A stretch of DNA of 51,599 nt from Bryobacteraceae bacterium (GTDB taxonomy: Bacteria > Acidobacteriota > Terriglobia > Bryobacterales > Bryobacteraceae), in the NCBI GenBank assembly GCA_030041985.1, contig JASIAM010000277.1, positions 1-51,599 on the forward strand, given 5' to 3'. The translations under genes were made by a program, and so were the position numbers. Shown piece after piece: positions 16,471-24,815 of the stretch; the first letter of the stretch is position 1, and each line of letters starts with the position of its first letter. The notes under the pieces are model-generated. The model saw nothing but the letters and a program-made list of their open reading frames with translations. It was not told the origin of the DNA and did not search any database.

Positions 16471-16568
16471 GTGCGAGGGAGAGACTTACCGCGCTTGCGG
16501 TGAGCACCGAAGGGGCAACCGGCGATCTCGTCAACGCCGTGAAGCTCTCAGGTAAATGAACTTCGCAC
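16471..16568 (+). ncRNA. Glycine riboswitch aptamer
   Basis: The order of conserved elements matches the glycine aptamer. P1 is GTGCGA (16471-16476) pairing with TCGCAC (16563-16568). Then GGGAGAGAC, a P3a-type hairpin (CCGCGCTTGCGG), GCACCGAAGGGGCAA, a CCGGCG/CGCCG stem, and GTGAAGCTCTCAGGTAAA follow, with the GAGAG/CTCTC pairing of P2 intact. It resembles the first aptamer of the B. subtilis gcvT leader element for element. It lies in the sense orientation directly downstream of a consensus promoter. The next gene, 152 bases on, is an ABC exporter ATPase rather than a glycine-metabolism gene. Confidence 0.85.
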
Positions 16569-16574
16569 CTGTAA

Positions 16575-16652
16575 TCCTCTGGTGTAGTCCACACCGTTAG
16601 TGGTTCGCTGGCCTAGCCGCCTTGGCAAATCCCTAGATTCTTCGACAGAGGA
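16575..16652 (+). promoter_or_regulatory. Eroded second aptamer (ghost aptamer) of the glycine riboswitch
   Basis: TCCTCTG (16575-16581) pairs perfectly with CAGAGGA (16646-16652), and the closing bases read CTCTGG...GACAGAG, as in P1 of the second gcvT aptamer. The interior has a GGTGT/ACACC hairpin and other short stems but lacks the CCGAAGG and CTCTCAGG core. This fits singlet glycine riboswitches in which a partner domain keeps only its outer helix for tertiary support. A further hairpin at 16667-16689 (CTTAACGGAG/CTTCGCTAAG with one mismatch and one wobble) may be part of the expression platform. No U tract follows it, so a simple terminator is not evident. Confidence 0.5.
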
Positions 16653-16720
16653 CCTCCCAAGAGACGCTTAACGGAGTTTCTTCGCTAAGTGAAAAACTGT
16701 TGAATGCCAGGAGCCACTGA

Positions 16721-17494
16721 ATGGGCCAAAACGGTATCAGTCCGCTTATCTCTGTTCGTAATCTCGCCAAAGCCTATCGTGTGGGAGAGATTGCCGTGGA
16801 AGCTCTGCGCGGCATCACACTCGATATCGAGCCGGGCGAGTTTGTAACGGTCGTCGGTCCCTCCGGTTCCGGTAAATCGACACTGATGCACATTTTGGGT
16901 TGCCTCGATCAACCGACCAGCGGAGATTACTTTCTCGATGGAAAGAATGTTTCCCGGCTGAACGATGACGAATTATCGGGCATTCGAAACCAGAAAATCG
17001 GTTTCGTGTTTCAGGGGTTCAACCTGCTCGCACGCACTTCGGCGCTCGAAAACGTGGAACTGCCGCTGTTGTATGTGCGCACTGGCGTCTCTGCATCGGA
17101 GCGGCGGCGGCGCGCCATGGAGTCGCTTGCCACTGTACGGTTGGCGGACCGGGCGGATCACAGCCCGAACCAACTCTCCGGCGGCCAGCAACAGCGTGTG
17201 GCCATCGCGCGCGCACTTCTCAACCACCCGTCCATCCTGCTTGCGGATGAGCCGACAGGAAATCTGGACAGCCGGACGAGTATCGAAGTAATGGAGATCT
17301 TTCAATCGCTCAAAGAGACACAGGGAATCACGATCGTGCTCATCACACACGAACAGGAGGTCGCCGAATACGGCTCCCGCACGATCACCATCAAGGACGG
17401 CAATATCGTATCCGATTACGCCAATACTGCGCGGCGCGTGGCGCGGCTGGCTTTGGAAGAAACGGCCGTGACGGGTGGCGCGGCGGCATCGTAA
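16721..17494 (+). CDS. ABC exporter ATPase, MacB/LolD type
   Basis: 257 residues with a complete nucleotide-binding domain: Walker [10 protein letters not shown] (46-54), Q-loop FVFQGFNLL, signature LSGGQQQR (152-159), Walker B SILLADEP (171-178) and switch His in [23 protein letters not shown] is characteristic of the MacB/LolD/FtsE-type group that drives type VII (mechanotransmission) exporters. AGGAG lies about eight bases before the ATG. The gene is the first of the operon behind the glycine-type leader, and two FtsX/MacB-type permeases follow. The usual MacA-like membrane-fusion partner is missing here. Confidence 0.93.
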   Translation: MGQNGISPLISVRNLAKAYRVGEIAVEALRGITLDIEPGEFVTVVGPSGSGKSTLMHILGCLDQPTSGDYFLDGKNVSRLNDDELSGIRNQKIGFVFQGFNLLARTSALENVELPLLYVRTGVSASERRRRAMESLATVRLADRADHSPNQLSGGQQQRVAIARALLNHPSILLADEPTGNLDSRTSIEVMEIFQSLKETQGITIVLITHEQEVAEYGSRTITIKDGNIVSDYANTARRVARLALEETAVTGGAAAS

Positions 17495-17515
17495 ACGAAC
17501 GGGAAGGAAGGCTCT

Positions 17516-19009
17516 ATGACTTTGCAATTATGCTTTCGGGTAGCCGCAAAAGCTCTCGCCAGAAATAAGCTCCGGTCGGTCTTGACGACCACCGGCATGA
17601 CCATCGGGGTAGCCACGGTACTGACTATGATCGCGCTGGGGAGTGGCGCGGAATCAGCGATTAAGGATCAGGTGAAGGCGGCCGGCATGAACCTGATTTT
17701 TGTCACGGCGGGCAACTACCAAGTGAAAACCGAGGACGCCGGAGAAGCTATTGAAGAGAACGGCGCCCTGATCCTGCCAGACGGCGAGAAACCAGCCTTT
17801 GAGCCGGCTACGTGGCATCCGGGCGACGGTTTGCAATTCATTCTGACTCACGCCGAAGATGACCCGATGGTGAAACATGATCATCCGACCGCCGCCCAGA
17901 GGCTGGGAGACAGCGAGGCCGGGCTGGGTTCCGCGGCAACTCTGCTCTCTAGCGATGCCGAAGCGATTCGCAAGCTGAAGGGAGTGCAGTATGTATCCGA
18001 GGGAGTGCACGAAAATGCACATGTAGCGCTCGATTCGAAGCGCTGGTTCACTCGTCTGCATGGCGATGACGTCTCTCTGCTGGATATCCGGCGCGCCTGG
18101 AAATTCTCGTATGGCCGTTTTTATACGCGCCGGGAGGAGAAAAAAGCCGAGCAGGTGATCGTTCTCGGCTCGGTGGTCAGTGAGAAGCTGTTCGGCACAA
18201 AGAACCCCGTAGGCGAGACAGTCAAACTCTGGAAACAGCCGTTCCAAGTAGTCGGCGTAGTTACGAGCGGAAGCTGGCTCACACCGCCGGCTCCTGGTGA
18301 CGATCAGTTTGATGCGATCTACGTTCCATTTACGACGGTTCACCGATTGTTGAACCTTACGAAACTCAACGATATTACGGTCACTGCGGCGTCGGCCGGC
18401 GATGTGACTCGTTTGTCAAAGGCGATCACGGGGCTGTTGCGGACACGTCATAAAATCACGGCCAACAAGGCCGATGATTTTACTGTGAACACGCAGGCAC
18501 GCCAGGCGCTGGCGCGAGGCGGGATGCGGCCGGAAGTGGCGCACGCGGTGGTCGGTAACGTAGCGGGGCTGGAGAGGGTAACTCTCGAACAACTGGGTAA
18601 GACGCTGGACCGGGCCAGCCGCACGATGACCGCGTTGCTGGGTAGCATTGCCGCGATCTCACTACTAGTGGGCGGCATCGGGATCATGAACATCATGCTA
18701 CTCTCGGTGACCGAGCGCACCAAGGAGATCGGCCTGCGGAGAGCGGTGGGCGCTCGCGCCCGAGACGTGCTGCTGCAATTTCTAGCGGAATCCGCAAGCT
18801 TGAGCCTGGCTGGGGGCATTCTTGGCATTCTAATCGGCGCCGTTGCCTCGGTAATGATCTCGCACTGGGCAGGGTGGTCAGCGGCAATTTCACCATTGGC
18901 GGTGATTGTTTCTTTCGGCGTTGCCGCGGGCGTCGGAGTGTTCTTTGGCTACTACCCGGCGCGTCAGGCCTCGGAAGTGCCACCCATAGAGTCTCTCAGG
19001 TACGAGTGA
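17516..19009 (+). CDS. MacB-type ABC permease with His-rich periplasmic insert
   Basis: 497 residues. One N-terminal helix follows the elbow motif ARNKLRSVLTTTGMTIGVA. A periplasmic MacB_PCD-like domain (about residues 45-370) comes next, then three C-terminal FtsX helices with GGIGIMNIMLLSVTERTKEIGLR, RRAVGARARDVLLQFLAES and FGYYPARQAS. The periplasmic domain has an extra acidic/His stretch (FILTHAEDDPMVKHDHP) that its sister permease lacks, a possible metal-binding patch. Its TGA overlaps the ATG of the second permease by one base, so the two are probably made in equal amounts as a heterodimer with the ATPase. Confidence 0.92.
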   Translation: MTLQLCFRVAAKALARNKLRSVLTTTGMTIGVATVLTMIALGSGAESAIKDQVKAAGMNLIFVTAGNYQVKTEDAGEAIEENGALILPDGEKPAFEPATWHPGDGLQFILTHAEDDPMVKHDHPTAAQRLGDSEAGLGSAATLLSSDAEAIRKLKGVQYVSEGVHENAHVALDSKRWFTRLHGDDVSLLDIRRAWKFSYGRFYTRREEKKAEQVIVLGSVVSEKLFGTKNPVGETVKLWKQPFQVVGVVTSGSWLTPPAPGDDQFDAIYVPFTTVHRLLNLTKLNDITVTAASAGDVTRLSKAITGLLRTRHKITANKADDFTVNTQARQALARGGMRPEVAHAVVGNVAGLERVTLEQLGKTLDRASRTMTALLGSIAAISLLVGGIGIMNIMLLSVTERTKEIGLRRAVGARARDVLLQFLAESASLSLAGGILGILIGAVASVMISHWAGWSAAISPLAVIVSFGVAAGVGVFFGYYPARQASEVPPIESLRYE

Positions 19010-20376
19010 TGCTAGTTACCAGCTTTCGTATAGCTCTTAGGGCACTGGGCCGCAATAAACTGCGCACCGCACTGACAATGCTCGGTATGACGATCGGGGT
19101 AGCTGCGGTGCTTGCCATGGTCGCTCTGGGGACTGGAGCGCAACAGACCGTGTCCAGCGACCTAGAGACCGCTGGAACAACGCTTATCAATGTCAATGCC
19201 GGGAATTATACGCGCGGGGGTTCCGAGTCCAACATAGCGAGCGGCCTCGGAGCGGCGAATACACTGACCCCGGACGACGCAGATCAGATTGGCAAGATTG
19301 CCGGCGTGAAGTACTATTCAGCCGTAGTCAGGTTACGCGGTTGGGCTAGCGCCGGCAGCGAGCGGACTTATACGCAGATCTTTGGCGCCAGCGCGACATA
19401 CCCGAAGATTCAAGGTTGGCCGCTACTCAAGGGAAAGTATTTCAAGGATTCCGACGTTGCGGGCGCTACGCGGGTAGCGATCCTGGGGCGGGTAGCTCGC
19501 GACCGACTGTTCGGCGAAGACACCAATCCAGTTGGAAAAGAAATTGTCATTCATAACCAGACCTTCCGCGTGATCGGAGTCTCCGGAACCAATGACGATA
19601 ACCAGATTGAAGCAGTTTTTGTTCCGTACACAACGCTGCAGAAACTGCTGGGCATCGGTTACCTACATTCGGTTGCGGTATTTGCCGCGCACGCGGGAGA
19701 AGCGACTCCGATTTCCACCGAAATCCGCAAACTATTGCGGAAGCGGCACCATTTAGACACCGGCGAGGCGTTCGAGCGCGCTCTCAGAACCGGGTTGCCG
19801 GGCAATCAAATGCCTGGCGGGTCTGGCCGTTGGGCAGCGCCGGATGATTTCACGGTCAAAACGCAAGCCGCGGAAGCGTTGACGAAAGGACTATACACCT
19901 CCGTAGCTGCATTTATTTTGGCCAACATGCCCAAAGTGGATCAGATCAACATGCAGGAAATGGCGGGAACGTTGAATCGCGCGGGGGCCACCATGACGGC
20001 TCTACTCGCCGCGATTGCCACGATCTCACTGGTGGTGGGCGGAATCGGGATTATGAACATCATGCTGGTCTCGGTTACGGAGAGAACGCGCGAAATCGGC
20101 ATCCGGCGCGCGATCGGAGCGCGGGCGCGCGATGTGCTGATTCAATTCCTGGCCGAAGCAGCGACCTTGGGCATGTGCGGGGGCGTGGCGGGTATTGCGC
20201 TAGGGTTCCTGGCGGCGTTTGCGATCACGGAACTGCTTGACTGGCCGGCTGCGGTTTCGCCCGGCTCCGTGGCGCTGGCTTTTGGTATTGCGGGTGCGAT
20301 TGGAATCTTTTTCGGCTTTTACCCGGCGAGCAGGGCGGCACGATTGAATCCCATCAATGCGCTGCGTTACGAGTGA
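19009..20376 (+). CDS. Second MacB-type ABC permease
   Basis: 455 residues from ATG 19009 (TGATG overlap with the first permease); the frame runs open from 18874, but that part lies inside the upstream gene. Same plan as its partner: GRNKLRTALTMLGMTIGVAAV elbow and helix, periplasmic domain with PVGKEIVIHNQTFRVIGV, then GGIGIMNIMLVSVTERTREIG, IRRAIGARARDVLIQFLAEA and FGFYPASRAARLNPINALRYE at the end. The two permeases probably arose by duplication. Together with the ATPase they form a mechanotransmission-type exporter that acts on periplasmic substrates such as lipoproteins, peptides or siderophore-like molecules. Confidence 0.92.
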   Translation: MLVTSFRIALRALGRNKLRTALTMLGMTIGVAAVLAMVALGTGAQQTVSSDLETAGTTLINVNAGNYTRGGSESNIASGLGAANTLTPDDADQIGKIAGVKYYSAVVRLRGWASAGSERTYTQIFGASATYPKIQGWPLLKGKYFKDSDVAGATRVAILGRVARDRLFGEDTNPVGKEIVIHNQTFRVIGVSGTNDDNQIEAVFVPYTTLQKLLGIGYLHSVAVFAAHAGEATPISTEIRKLLRKRHHLDTGEAFERALRTGLPGNQMPGGSGRWAAPDDFTVKTQAAEALTKGLYTSVAAFILANMPKVDQINMQEMAGTLNRAGATMTALLAAIATISLVVGGIGIMNIMLVSVTERTREIGIRRAIGARARDVLIQFLAEAATLGMCGGVAGIALGFLAAFAITELLDWPAAVSPGSVALAFGIAGAIGIFFGFYPASRAARLNPINALRYE

Positions 20377-20383
20377 GTGCGTT

Positions 20384-21790
20384 ATGCGCTTTGCGACCTT
20401 AGTAACAATAGGAGCGATTGCCGCAGGACCGGCACTCAGTCACGGCGAACATACGCCGCTCTATGGGGGTGTCGTTCTCTCTTTGGCTGATCACCATGTG
20501 GAAGCGGTCTTCAAGCCGGATGGTAAGTATGGCTTGTATTTTACGGATGCCACTGGAACAGCGATTCCGGCTACCGACGCGAGCAAAGTCAGCCTGACCA
20601 TTCTCCGCCCGCACCGGAAAGCCGAGATGATCCCCATGCGGCTTGGAGACAGCGGAGATGGTTGGGATGGCACAGGAACACCGGTTGCAGACCGCAAAAC
20701 CACAGTAAAGATCAGTTATTTCCTCGGGGGCAAACCGTATACAAGTGAAATTCTGTTCTTCTCATCATCTACCAATCCTCTATTTCATATCGATCTGCAC
20801 ACTTATCCCGAGAAGGTAGAGGCGAACCAGCCGGTAAGGCTGTCGCTGGCGATTCAGAATTCGGACGGAAAGAGCGTAACGTCGCTCGATATCGTGCATG
20901 AAAAGCCGATTCACCTGCTCGTGGTTTCACGCGATCTGGCGGAGTTCTATCACATCCACCCGCAACTTACAAAAGCCGGCGCCTGGGACGTGACACACAC
21001 ATTTCCTTGGGGCGGATCGTATCGATTGTATGCGGATTACACTCCTCACGATTCCGGAGGCGTTGTAGAGTGGATGGACTTGGAAGTGGAAGGCCCGCGG
21101 CGGCCTTCGATCAAGCTTACACCCGATACGCAGCTCACAAAGGCTGTGGGATCTCTGCGAGTGACATTCTCCTGCGACACTCCGCTCGTAGCCGGGAACG
21201 ACCTTCAGTTGAAATTTCGTGTGCTGGACGCGAAGACGGGCGCGCCCGTGCGGGATCTGCAACGTTATCTGGGAGCCTGGGGTCACATCGCGATTGTAAG
21301 CGACGATCTTCAGGAGTTCATTCACGCGCATCCTTTCGACCCCGAGGAATCGCCGGAGCATCCTTCTTTGCACAACCCTCCGGTGATCGAGGTGCCAACC
21401 GGATTCCGGCGTCCGGGTCTGTATAAACTCTGGATCCAGTTTCAAAGGAACTCAGTAGTCATTCCTGTGCCCTTCGTGCTTCGCGTTGCCGGCAAAACCG
21501 AAGCTCCAGAAGCTCCTAATGCTCCCCGGGATGCCATTCTGGTTACGGTAAGCAGCGCGGGTTATGACCCGGCCCATATCGAGGCCAAGCTCGGCCAACC
21601 ATTGAAGCTTGCCTTTTACCGGCCTGATGCCCAGAACTGCGGCAGCGTAGTGAACTTCCCCGATCTGCATGTGAGCCGGGAGCTGCCTCCCGGAAAAACA
21701 ACCATTGTGACCATAGTGCCACGGCAGACCGGCCCGCTTTCCTTCGCCTGCAAGATGGGAATGCTAAAAGGCCAATTGATTGTGAGATAG
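20384..21790 (+). CDS. Exported metal-binding protein with C-terminal cupredoxin domain
   Basis: 468 residues from ATG 20384 (signal peptide ending GPALS; mature start HGEHTPLYGG). The N-terminal and middle parts are beta-rich with recurring His motifs (YHIHPQL, HAHPFDPEE) and AWGHIAIVSDD/LQEF, as seen in periplasmic proteins found with copper or heavy-metal genes. The last ~90 residues resemble a cupredoxin-like domain: GYDPAHIEAKLGQPLKLAFY, a Cys in AQNCGSVVNF, and SFACKMGML, where Cys and Met would be copper ligands. It begins only seven bases after the second permease stop, so it is part of the operon. It may be the periplasmic partner that replaces a MacA-like adaptor or delivers a metal-bound substrate. 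Confidence 0.75.
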   Translation: MRFATLVTIGAIAAGPALSHGEHTPLYGGVVLSLADHHVEAVFKPDGKYGLYFTDATGTAIPATDASKVSLTILRPHRKAEMIPMRLGDSGDGWDGTGTPVADRKTTVKISYFLGGKPYTSEILFFSSSTNPLFHIDLHTYPEKVEANQPVRLSLAIQNSDGKSVTSLDIVHEKPIHLLVVSRDLAEFYHIHPQLTKAGAWDVTHTFPWGGSYRLYADYTPHDSGGVVEWMDLEVEGPRRPSIKLTPDTQLTKAVGSLRVTFSCDTPLVAGNDLQLKFRVLDAKTGAPVRDLQRYLGAWGHIAIVSDDLQEFIHAHPFDPEESPEHPSLHNPPVIEVPTGFRRPGLYKLWIQFQRNSVVIPVPFVLRVAGKTEAPEAPNAPRDAILVTVSSAGYDPAHIEAKLGQPLKLAFYRPDAQNCGSVVNFPDLHVSRELPPGKTTIVTIVPRQTGPLSFACKMGMLKGQLIVR

Positions 21791-21823
21791 AGCCAAGAAT
21801 TTCTTAGGAAAAAGGAGAGATGT

Positions 21824-23446
21824 ATGCGTCTGATATTGGTTTCACTAGCGGCCTGCGCTGTTATACTCGTGTCGGCCGGATGTTCCCGAAAAGCGTCGGC
21901 GACAGGCACTGAGACCTCCGCCAAGAAACTCACTCACCAGTATCGTCCCAACGGCGACACAAAGGCACAGATCGATATGACGAAGATCAGAAGTGAGGAG
22001 CTCAAGAAGGTTTATTCCTATATTGACGATCATTTCGACGAGCACGTGGAGCGTTTGCAAAAGTGGATCCGCCAGCCGAGTATTTCCAATAGCGGCGAAG
22101 GTATTCCGGAAACTGCCGAGATGGTCAAAGGCTTCTTTGATGAACTGGGCTGCCAGCAGTCTCGCGTGTATGACACCGGCGTGACGGAATGGGGCCTTCC
22201 CGGCAACCCGGTGGTTTATGCAAAATGTGACGAGGGCGCGCCGAAAACCATAGTGATCTACTGGCAATATGACACCATGCCAGTGACTCAGCCGGAGAAC
22301 TGGCGGGTGCCTCCGTTTGATGGCGCGATTGTGCAGCAGGGTGACTTCAAAAAAGTTCTGGTCGCACGCGGAGCCACTAACTCCAAGGGACCGGAGATGT
22401 CGGAATACAACGCGCTGATGTCGATCCGCGCGGTCAGAGGTAAGTTGCCGGTGAATGTGATCTTTGTGGCGGAGGGCGATGAAGAGCGCATGGATATCGG
22501 ACTGCGCAACTTTGTTCGCGATCATCCGGATCTCTTCAAGGGCGCGGATATCATGATGGGCGGCGGAAGCTCGGAGGGATGTGTCTATATTCAACTGACT
22601 ACCAGCGGCAAGAGCTGGGGCCGAGGCCCGGTGGAATCGGATATTCATGGTTCCAACAAGCGCTCCGTAGACAGCCCGGCGTGGCGTCACATCAAAATGC
22701 TGGCCTCGCTGGTTTCCGACGACGGCAACACGCCCCTGATACAGGGCTGGAACGAGAACAAAGTTCCGCCCACGCCGGAGCAGCTCGAGCGCCTCAGAAA
22801 ACGCACTGCTAACGCGGATCTCAAGACCATGGAGACGAACCTGGGTGTGGCGCGGTACATCGCCGACGATCCTTTCGACGTGATGCGCATGCAGAATTTT
22901 GAAACGTCCTTCAACCTAGACGGGATTTGGGGCGGGAATATGTATGCCGACGCCGCGGGCGCGATTCTGCCGAACAAGATTACCTCCAAGCACAATATCC
23001 GCTACGTGCCCAATATGAACGGCATGGACCTGGTGAAAAAGATCCGCGCGCAACTGGACCGCAATGGCTATAAGGATGTGGAGTTGAAAGTCATCGGCGA
23101 TGTGCCCTGGTCAACAGTAGATCCTAAAAATGACATGAACAGCGCAGCGGCGCGGATGTATGACGCCTTCGGAGTGACTTCACGGCGTATTCAGGCGGAC
23201 AACCATGTGCCTGACTCCTCCGAGATGGGTGGCTACTGGCCGTCGTATCTCTTCAATAACGGCAAAGTGGGCCAGAGGGTATCGCCAGTTGGTATGCCGA
23301 TCGGCGGCGGTAACGTTGGGATGGGTGGACGCGCGCACGCGGCTAACGAGTTCTACGTGATTGAAGGCGCCGGCAATACGTATGGAATGGCGGGAGCGGA
23401 GAAATCCATCGCGACCGATATCTATAATTACGCGGGCCTGAACTGA
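21824..23446 (+). CDS. M20-family peptidase-like lipoprotein with altered metal ligands
   Basis: 540 residues. The signal peptide ends in lipobox LVSAGC (Cys20), so the protein is lipid-anchored. The body is an M20/ArgE-DapE-type hydrolase: YWQYDTMPV (147-154), GATNSKGP (183-190), AEGDEERMD (216-224), and a late GGRAHAANEF motif carrying the final His. In catalytic M20 enzymes the first motif is HxD and the second is GAxDxKG. Here the first His is Gln148 and the bridging Asp is Asn186, while the catalytic pair Glu220-Glu221 is kept. A strong AAAGGAGAG precedes the ATG. It closes the riboswitch-led operon. It may cleave peptides with altered metal use, or bind them without cleavage. Confidence 0.82.
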   Translation: MRLILVSLAACAVILVSAGCSRKASATGTETSAKKLTHQYRPNGDTKAQIDMTKIRSEELKKVYSYIDDHFDEHVERLQKWIRQPSISNSGEGIPETAEMVKGFFDELGCQQSRVYDTGVTEWGLPGNPVVYAKCDEGAPKTIVIYWQYDTMPVTQPENWRVPPFDGAIVQQGDFKKVLVARGATNSKGPEMSEYNALMSIRAVRGKLPVNVIFVAEGDEERMDIGLRNFVRDHPDLFKGADIMMGGGSSEGCVYIQLTTSGKSWGRGPVESDIHGSNKRSVDSPAWRHIKMLASLVSDDGNTPLIQGWNENKVPPTPEQLERLRKRTANADLKTMETNLGVARYIADDPFDVMRMQNFETSFNLDGIWGGNMYADAAGAILPNKITSKHNIRYVPNMNGMDLVKKIRAQLDRNGYKDVELKVIGDVPWSTVDPKNDMNSAAARMYDAFGVTSRRIQADNHVPDSSEMGGYWPSYLFNNGKVGQRVSPVGMPIGGGNVGMGGRAHAANEFYVIEGAGNTYGMAGAEKSIATDIYNYAGLN

Positions 23447-23453
23447 TCACGGT

Positions 23454-23535
23454 GGACAGCGGTGCGCAAGCAGATGCATCGCATGAAGAAGCAGGCGCCA
23501 AGACAAGTAAGACAAGCTGCTAACGGCCGCTGTCC
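23454..23535. repeat. Inverted repeat between convergent genes
   Basis: GGACAGCGG (23454-23462) and CCGCTGTCC (23527-23535) are perfectly complementary and separated by 64 bases. The right arm lies in the last codons of the minus-strand HExxH gene. It could help bidirectional termination, but the long loop makes this weak. Confidence 0.3.
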
Positions 23536-24119
23536 AAGGGTTGTTCGAGGTTATCGGAGGTATCCGGCTCTGACAGTAAGTCGGCACTTCTCAGGTTCGG
23601 GCGAGTGAAGCCCTCTTGTGTATGAGCGGTTGTGCGGAGCATGATGTGGTAGAGTTCGTGGGCGACTACGCGGCCCAGTGCGCGGCCCAGCAATTCATCC
23701 CGGTCGCGCGCGGCTGCACCGCGAATATCCGGACCGACGAGATCCCAAACGGTGTCGCACAGGATATCTGCGATGGGGAGGACATGCCCATCGGAAATGT
23801 GAGTCTGGCCCATAGGTTTGCCATCGGCAATCGAGGGCGGAGACCACGATTGCAGACCACCCCTCGGATGGCACTCGCCGCGCAAACGAATGATCGCGAC
23901 GTCGGCACTGACCGCGGTGCCTTCGAGCTCCGAGCTTGTTTTCCAGGTTACAGAAATGCCAGGCGCGAGGGCGGCTTGGGCGGTCCGCTCGATGGCTTCG
24001 AGCACCGCCGGCGTTGCATGATCGCTACCCACCAGAACCGCTACGAGGCCGCTTGCCGGGGCGCTTTTGGCAAATAGAGCCACAACCAGTACTGACAGCA
24101 ACAGAGCTGATCTCGACAT
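23520..24119 (-). CDS. Exported HExxH-containing protein, metallopeptidase-like
   Basis: 199 residues from ATG 24119 (GAGGT upstream; an in-frame GTG lies at 24137). A signal peptide runs to about ASG. The conserved C-terminal block RVVAHELYHIMLRTTAHTQEG contains a zincin HExxH motif, followed by a possible third His and a conserved SADLL. The N-terminal half, with LVAVLVGSDHATPAVLEAIER and RLRGEC, does not match a peptidase family I know. Similar short HELYH proteins occur in Solibacter-like genomes, in my recollection. Peptidase activity is possible but unproven. It follows the ECF sigma/membrane-protein pair on the same strand. Confidence 0.65.
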   Translation of the reverse strand: MSRSALLLSVLVVALFAKSAPASGLVAVLVGSDHATPAVLEAIERTAQAALAPGISVTWKTSSELEGTAVSADVAIIRLRGECHPRGGLQSWSPPSIADGKPMGQTHISDGHVLPIADILCDTVWDLVGPDIRGAAARDRDELLGRALGRVVAHELYHIMLRTTAHTQEGFTRPNLRSADLLSEPDTSDNLEQPLDSGR

Positions 24120-24215
24120 GGGCGCAATACCTCGCACGCAGAGGCGGGACTCAGCATATCACAAGATGGGGCGATTGAGCGCTGGGGACTGAGTCTTTAA
24201 TCCGGAATCTCACCA

Positions 24216-24815
24216 TCAGGATCGCTGCCATCGCTCGAGGGCGTCCAATTCCTCCAGTTCGAGTTTGAGCTGATGGACTTGATAACGGACGATGCGAAAC
24301 GCAAATATTGCCCAGACGGCTAGGAGCACCAGGAAGGGCAGCATGTTGACAGATAACTTGGGATTTCGCAGGACGGCGGCGACTGCGGGCGCAAGTAATC
24401 CGGCGAGTGCAAGAAAAATCGGCCCAACCAATGTCAGCCATGGCTGGCGGAATTGAGTCAGCCGGCACTCGATCTGCCTGCGGTAGAATTCGAGGCCGCT
24501 GAGCAACGCCGCATCACCGGCCGGCGTACGAGACCAGATTCGCCGGACAGAGGGGAGATTGACAATCAAGGTCCAAACGATGGCCAGGGAGCTTGTGACG
24601 AGTTGAAATGGGCCGTGCACGATAAACAACACGAAGCCGCTAAAAACGATTGGCACAAGCAGGTTTCCAAGCGAACCCCAACGCGTCTTGGTGCGCAGGG
24701 CTATGGCCTTTTGACGGTGAATTTCTTCCAGTTGCTGCAAAGGCATCTTAGGTATCTCCGATGGCTGGTTTTGCCAGATGTGGAGGGGGTCGTCCGGCCG
24801 CAGTTCATTTGCCAT
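24216..24815 (-). CDS. Four-helix membrane protein partner of the ECF sigma factor
   Basis: 199 residues. The N-terminal soluble part opens with DDPLHIWQNQPSEIPKMPLQQL and leads into two pairs of hydrophobic helices (about residues 50-90 and 120-175). A charged C-terminal tail (LKLELEELDALERWQRS) ends it. The start overlaps the sigma-factor gene by 11 bases, the usual layout for a sigma/anti-sigma or sigma-regulator pair. There is no zinc-binding anti-sigma motif. A membrane-held sigma regulator is inferred from position only. Confidence 0.65.
   Translation of the reverse strand: MANELRPDDPLHIWQNQPSEIPKMPLQQLEEIHRQKAIALRTKTRWGSLGNLLVPIVFSGFVLFIVHGPFQLVTSSLAIVWTLIVNLPSVRRIWSRTPAGDAALLSGLEFYRRQIECRLTQFRQPWLTLVGPIFLALAGLLAPAVAAVLRNPKLSVNMLPFLVLLAVWAIFAFRIVRYQVHQLKLELEELDALERWQRS

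Noticed and set aside
16235-16594. 119-residue minus-strand ORF between ALDH and the ABC operon
   Set aside because: It runs antisense through the promoter and riboswitch. Its C-terminal 45 codons from ATG 16372 end in an ATGA overlap with ALDH, but the sequence shows no family feature, so it is not supported as a gene.
23454-23535. Inverted repeat read as a terminator for the M20 gene
   Set aside because: Stem of nine pairs but a 64-base loop and no T tract; kept only as a weak repeat.
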